From NCBI GenBank assembly GCA_016647705.1, contig CM028329.1, positions 17,107,410 to 17,171,409 on the forward strand: a stretch of 64,000 nt of DNA, read 5' to 3'. Below are positions 57,861 to 64,000 of the stretch, piece after piece. The DNA comes from Eucommia ulmoides. Its lineage: Eukaryota; Streptophyta; Magnoliopsida; Garryales; Eucommiaceae. A program made the position numbers and the translations under genes. The notes below the pieces were generated by a model. That model ran no database searches. It had not been told where the DNA came from and was given only the letters and a program-made list of their open reading frames with translations. The stretch's first letter is position 1. Every line of letters starts with the position of its first letter.

Positions 57861-60540
57861 AAGAACTCTTATTATTTTAATGGATATTGTAACTAAGGAA
57901 GTATTAATTGGAAAGCCTTTATGAAGCAAGAACGGGAAAGACGAAGACTATAAATGAAGAAGCTTACCTTGGGTAAAATGATGTATACTTTTTTCAATTT
58001 CCTCTTCTCTATCTTTACTTGATTTTTTTTATTCTTAAGATGGGGTATTTTTAGGTAGGGTGAAAGGGATTTAAGAGAACATCAAGAGTGGAAAAATAAG
58101 GTAGAAACTAGGAAGGGATAGGGGGGATTAGTTGTGCAAAATGAGGAGAAATGATTGTCCGTTTATAGGTAGCCCCTCATTTGTGCATCTAACGCACTCT
58201 TGATTTTGGAAAAAAAGAAAGGCGAGAAGAAAAGAAAATGAAACTTGGTTTCCTCCATCTCAAAATCAGTTTATTTAAAAAAAAAAAAAAAGTTTCATGG
58301 ACTTTTCTAGGCATCGGTTTTGAAAACGTTCTTTGGGTCAAAATTATTTTGAAGAATGGAGTCGCCACCTAACATTAAGTTAAATGGTGTGCTAGGTCAC
58401 CGGGATTTTAAAAATCATTTTATTTTAGAAATGATCCAAGTTTTGACTCGAAAAATGTTTGGTCTTAAGCAGATATTTCTTTAAAGTTCGGGGGGTCGAT
58501 TATACTCGGGGAAGGTGTTAGGTACCCCAAGACACCCGTACAAAGATGGTACATAAGTTTAAATAAATATTTAAATTCAAAACAAAACCAAATAATTTTC
58601 TTCGGTTTTTGTTAACACACTAATTCCCATTTTTATTTTTGTCCTTTTTTTTTTTTATGTTTATTTTATGTAAAAGAAAGAAAAAAACATTTAAAAAAAA
58701 AACCCAAATAAAATAGAAAATAAATAAAGAACAAATGTCCATATTTTAGATTGCCTATTGATTATGGAAGAATCGACAAATTTGGCCCCTAGAGAATTTT
58801 ATTGTTTAGTTCATGATGTTTTGACAAAACTAGTTTGCATTTTTTAAAGAAAAGAAAAAGAGTAAAATAATTTTTTGGAAAACATATTTTTATTGGAATG
58901 TGGAAAAGAATATGTTTGAAGTAAAGAAAACATGATAAAAAAAAAAAAAAAAACACACACAAGCAAATGTTTTAACTATAAAAAATAAAGTACATAATAA
59001 AACATTTATTTATGGAAATAATTTAGAAAAACAAAAAGATCTCAAGAATTTTCTTTTGGAAAAATCTTTAAAAATATTTTTTGTTAAGAAATAAGTTACA
59101 TATTTTAATTTTTGACTAATTTAAAAAAAAAAAAAACAAAGTTTGAAATAAAAAAAAAAAAGAAAAAGTAAAAGGTTTTTTGGAGAGACATTCTAGGAAG
59201 AATATTTTTTTAGAAAACACGTCTTGGAAATAAAAACATCTTTGTGAAAAAGTTGAGAAAAGATTTTTTGAAAAAATGATTTAAAAAAGGTTCTAGAAAA
59301 ATAACAACAATCTTTTTAAAATAACCTTATTTAGGAAAACCTTAAAAAATCATTTTTCAAAAAGAAGAAGCTTTTTTTTCCCAAGAACAATTTGGAAAAA
59401 ATATTTTTAGAAAATAAGAACATAAAGAAAAGAAACATATTTTTGTGAAAACAGGTAAACATATTTTTTTGTATTTTTTTTTTTTTTTTTGTTAAAGACA
59501 TCTTTTGGAAAGAAAATAATTACTTTTTTTTTTTTTTTAAAATTGTTTTTTTGGAAAAAAGGTATTTAAAGACAACATGTAAAATATTTTTAGGGAAAAC
59601 AAATTTTAAAAAATATTTTTAAAAGACATGAAGTTTAGAGAAATAATTTTTAAAGACATTAAGTTTAGGAAAATACTTTTAAAGACATTCTCTTAAAAGT
59701 CATTTCTTTAAAAAATTAAAATCTATTTTTTTAGAGTAAAACACAAAAGTCTCTTTTTGTGAAGAAAACTTTCTATGTAAAACTCATTTTTTTTTCTTGT
59801 TTTTTGTTTCTATATCTATACATATTATCTTATATATCTTATATAAGATAAAGTTTATGTTACTATTTATTTCCATATGTAAAATTACAAATTTATCGTC
59901 AAAATTTTTTAAAACTAAAAAACTACTTTTCACCCATTTTTTCTTCTTCTATATTTACATATAACTATTAGCTATGATCTATAATTATTATATAACTATT
60001 AACTTTTAAAGTCAAACTTTTTTACTATTCATTTGTATAAAAAATTTTTATAAATTTATCCTTAAAATTTTGAAAAACTAAAAGTTCACTTTTTCATTTT
60101 TTTTTTTTAGAAGAGAGACATTTGATACTTCTATATATTATATATGATAACATGGTTAATTTCACTTTGCACCTCTTTAGTTGGACCGAATTGCATTTTG
60201 CACCTTTATGTTATTTTCGTCATAACTTAAACTCCATGCACTTAAGAGTTAAGACTTAAGTGCATTGATTAATTTTTTGTTAACTTTAATAGTCAAAAGA
60301 TAAAAGTGAAAAATTAAATAATTAATGTTAAATAACATTTACACCTTTTAAAAAATTTAATAGGATTTATTTTAATACTAATTCAAAACTTAGTTATATC
60401 CTTATCCTTATCCTTACTATTATATAAGGGAAGGTTGAAGTTACTATATATTTAGCTAAGTGAATTACCCTTACCAATTATGAAGACTTAAATGTATAAA
60501 TATTAGTTAATTAAAAAACACAAACAAACCAATTTTGTCA
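57861..60540. repeat. LTR-like repeat, right copy, and A/T-rich tail
   Basis: 58350-58570 (GGAGTCGCCACCTAA, AGTTCGGGGGGTCGATTA, CTCGGGGAAGGTGTTAGG) matches 43551-43760 in direct orientation. 58600-60100 is dominated by degenerate TTTTTGGAAAA/AAAGACATTT strings and long A or T runs, also paralleled on the left. No gene was recognised between here and the LINE. Confidence 0.55.
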
Positions 60541-63232
60541 AAAAATTGGAATACTGTGGGTAAAGTTTATGTGATTTTGTCAAAAAATATTTTGCTGAGA
60601 GTGATATGTGTTATACTATGAATAAGAAACTCATTGCTCTTATCTTAAAAGTTGATTGTCCTGAGAAAATAAACCAATTTTGTTCTATTAGCCTTTGTAA
60701 TATCTCTTATAAATTAGTTACTAAAATTCTTGTGGCTAGGCTTCGTCCTCTTTGTCATCTATTATTGGTCTTTTTCAAAGTAGCTTTATTTTGGGTTGTC
60801 AAACTTCGAATAATATTATTATTACTCAAGAAATTTTTCATAATTTGAAAAGGTCTAAGGATAAGAGAAGAGGTATGATTATTAAAATTGACCTTGAGAA
60901 AGCTTATGATAAACTTAGCTGGGATTTTCTTGAAAATACTTTATTTTTCTTTAATTTTCCTGAAAGATAGATTAGGTTGGTTATGAATTGTGTTAGAAAA
61001 GCTTCTTCCAAAGTGTTGTGGAATGGGGAACCTCTTGAGGGTTTATCTCAATGTAAAGGGCTTAGACCGAGAGATCATTTGTCTCCTTATCTTTTTGTTA
61101 TTTGTATGGAAAGATTGTCCATTATGATTAATAAGGAAATTGTTAAGAGGAAATGGAAGGGGTTGAGAGTTGCTAGAAATGGTATGATTCTTACTCATCT
61201 TTTCTTTGTTGATGATATTCTGTTTTTTGCTAAATCTAATCTTACGTACTGTGAATCAATTGTTAATATCATGCATGATTTTTCTAAAGCTTCTGGTCTT
61301 GTGGTGAATCAAAGTAAATCAAGAGTTTTTGTTGCTCTTAAAGTTCCAGTTTCGATTGCTAGGGAGATTAGTAGACAGTTAGGTATTGGTATTTGTAATG
61401 ATCTAGGGACCTATTTGGGAGCCTTGCTTATTCTTAATAGGTATAGTGATAAATATTTTAACTTCATTTTGGAAAAAATGCATAAAAGACTTACTAATTA
61501 GAAGGGCTCTAATTTATCTATGGCAAGAAGAGCCACGCTTGTAAAATCTATTTTGACTTCTATTCCTTTTTATGCTATACAAACTAATCCCTTCCCTTTT
61601 AAAATTTGTGACAAAATTAATCAAATTGCTAGAAATTTTCTTTGGGGGGATTCGAATAGTAAAAGGAAATTTCATCTTGTAAATTAGGATAAAGTTTGTA
61701 TGCCTTATGATTTAGGGGGTTTGAATATTATGAAGGCTAGAATTAATAATTGTGCTTTCATATCTAAATTGACTTGGAGGATTGTGAATAATGATTGGTG
61801 TCTTTGGTTTTCTATTTCTAATAAATATAATCTAGAGAGAAATCCTTCTTCTTGGTCTAAGAGGATAGGAGGATATCATGTTTGGAGGGGTATTTTTAAG
61901 TATGAAGATTGTTTAAAAAGAGATTTAAAATGGAAGGTGGGTAATGGTACTAATATTAATTTATGGACGGATTAGCGGTATAGTAAGGGACCTCTTGGTG
62001 ATGATGATATTAAAAAATATTATGATATGAAGGTTTCGAATATGATGGATTATTGTGGTAGTTGTTATCTTTTGCTAATCATTCATCTTTTATTAGATAC
62101 CCAGGTTAATGATATTTTAAAATCTGAGCCGCTAAATCTTTTTGTTGAGGATATGACTGTTTGGGCTCGGGAAAAATCTTGTAAATTTTCTATTAGATCT
62201 GCTTACTCCCTTCTATCTGATTTTGATGTTTCTCGAAACATTTTCTGAGTGGGAGTGGATTTGAAAATTAAAAATTCCTCAAAATCTAAAATTTTTCCTT
62301 TGGAAAATTTTTCATAAGAGGCTGATGATTAACTCTTTTAGAGCTAGTTGGTTAGATGATGTTTCTGCTATTTGTAATCGTTGTCATAATACTGTTGAAT
62401 CTATTGATCATGTGCTTAGATTTTACCCAAAGGCTTGGGTTGTTTGGAATTCGTTTTTGGACAGGGGTACTTTGAGGCGGGATTGAGACTTGGAGACATT
62501 AGATTGGATTTCGAAATACATTAAAGGGATAAATACTAAATCCTCTCTTTTGATTCTTTTTGTGGCCATTTTATGGGAATTTTGGAAGGATAAAAACAAG
62601 GTTGTGATTGAGGGAGTTATCCAAGATCCTCACCTTATTGTTTCTAAAATTAATCGACTTGCTCGAGGGATAAAGGAAGCCTTTCAACCTAGCCAAATTA
62701 AAAATGGTTTGTTTTATGATTTACTCTTAATTGGTTTTCTCCTCCTGTAGGATTTTTTAAATTAAACACTGATGGAAGTGCGTTGGGAAATCTTGGTAAA
62801 TGGGGTATTGGCGGATTGATCAGGCATAAGGATGGTTCTTGGAATATTGGCTTTTTTGGGGATATCAAATCTTGTACCTGCTTGGAGGTTGAAATTTGGA
62901 GCATTCATACAGGGCTTTACTTGGCGATTTCGAGGGGTTTTCCTAGAATTATTGTGGAATCGGATTCAGAGGAAGTGGTTGAGCTTATTAGATGAGACTA
63001 TTATGAGAGCCAAGTTTATAGGAGCTGGATCATGGAGTGCAAACATATTATTGAGATGCATGATTTAATGATCCAAGCTACTGGATTTATTAACAATAGA
63101 TATGCTGATTTTCTAGCTAGGCAAGGAGTTAACTATGGTACGGAGGTCCATTATCTTGAGGATCTTTCAAAGGCGATGGAGAGCCTTTTGAGTGATGAGA
63201 TAATAAAAGTGGTTTCTTTACAGAACCCGTAG
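60541..63232 (+). pseudogene. L1-type LINE ORF2 relic: reverse transcriptase, zf-RVT region, RNase H
   Basis: Opens inside ORF2 just before RT (DFVKKYFAE, LIALILKVDCPEKINQF, ISLCNISYKLVTKILVARL). It continues through MIIKIDLEKAYDKLSWDFL (about 60877), LSPYLFVICMERLS, the active site FFVDDILFF (about 61202), NQSKSRVF and WGDSNSKRKFHLVN (about 61650). After several broken segments, a C-terminal RNase H reads FKLNTDGSALGNLGKWGIGG (about 62755) with VESDSEEVVELI. The endonuclease and ORF1 are absent, as expected for 5' truncation on insertion. Plant L1 elements often carry an RNase H of this type. Stops at 61499, 61686, 61973 and later show it is inactive. An A-rich tail follows at 63258-63290. 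Confidence 0.85.
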
Positions 63233-64000
63233 TTGTTTGTTTTGTTTCCATTCTACCAAAAAAAAAAGCACAAACAAACAAAAAAACATTTAGTGCTTTG
63301 CTCTATACATCACTCCCATTTTAACTTTTCAATTGAAATAGTATTAATTAGAAAAAAATATAATTATTTCATTAATTGTAACTAAAAACATAGATGACTT
63401 TATCTAAAATTACTAATGAATATTTTACTTATAAACTATTTAGTAACAAAGGTGGTAGTGCAAACAGTGACACCAATGAATGGCGACGGACAAAGAAAAC
63501 TGGCGAATGTGGTAAACAATGGGACTACAAATTAAGTCTAAAAATCACGGGATATAGATTATGAGTATAGCGTAAAATAGGATCTAGAATTAACTTACAT
63601 GATGGAGATGTTAAATGTTATTTTTCTTTTAGTTAACACAAGAATTCATAATAACATGTTTTTAAATGGACCATGTGCCTTATTTGTAAGTAAAAGTTTC
63701 TATTATTATATGAAAAAATTAAAGTTTTATTGTAAATTGTTTTGTTAATAATGGGTATAGACTTGTCTGTGCTCTCTTCCTAGTGTTTAAGGAAAAATAA
63801 GGATAAAACATGAAACTAAAGGTGAAATGCACTTTTGATTCTTGTCAAGAACACCATAACCAAACTAACTTGTTTAGGAAAGGTTAATGTTATTGTTTCC
63901 TTTTGTTAGTAAAAAAAAAAAAAAAAGAATACATACATATATATATGGCCAGTCCTACTCATAATTAAGAAGGAAAAAAATATTTATGAAAAAGGCACAC
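63233..64000. other. AT-rich sequence after the LINE
   Basis: Starts with the probable LINE 3' end and A-rich tail (63258-63290). The rest has poly(A) tracts and no recognisable gene or repeat boundary. Confidence 0.5.

Overview
This window is nuclear DNA from a flowering plant, most likely a eudicot. It is AT-rich, its genes are split by GT-AG introns, and it holds Copia, Gypsy-type, LINE, hAT, MULE-like and Helitron elements in nested layers. No prokaryotic or organellar gene set is visible. The species cannot be named from the sequence.

Three host genes are supported. (1) The last exon of an F-box/WD40 repeat protein runs in from the left edge (3-725, +). (2) A five-exon gene for a small FHA-domain protein with a likely plastid transit peptide lies at 17006-19454 (+). 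(3) A 14-coding-exon gene for the eta subunit of the cytosolic chaperonin CCT/TRiC (CCT7) lies at 19962-33350 (-) and reads through to a 563-residue protein. Genes 2 and 3 converge tail to tail across about 0.5 kb.

Between genes 1 and 2 (0.7-16.8 kb) is a transposon field: a non-autonomous hAT element with a near-perfect 8-bp target duplication (1250-2066); a MULE-like element with long inverted repeats carrying the first exon of a BAP31-type ER protein gene (about 3860-5596); a Gypsy-type LTR with a seven-unit 66-bp repeat array (about 6.27-7.56 kb); and a decayed minus-strand Copia pol split by a 6-kb insertion. That insertion contains a complete-ended Helitron (10003-13964).

The introns of CCT7, 4.6 kb and 3.5 kb at the largest, carry a small RTE LINE relic, a MITE with a second copy beyond the 5' end of the gene, a roughly 400-bp tandem duplication and a tandem copy of one exon/intron boundary.

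From 35.9 kb rightward nearly everything is retroelement. A full-length decayed Copia (35881-42554, TSD TTGTA) is followed by an 11.2-kb SIRE/Maximus-like Copia on the minus strand (45689-56873, TSD CATAG). That element has a solo LTR of its own family inserted in opposite orientation (49628-51719, TSD CTTCT), and it sits inside an older, related LTR. After further LTR-like repeats comes a 5'-truncated L1-type LINE with a terminal RNase H domain (about 60.54-63.23 kb). No novel functional system is claimed. The most informative points are the captured BAP31 exon, the Helitron, the nested LTR history, the decaying GTCGAC array in the SIRE-like LTR and the duplicated splice donor in CCT7.
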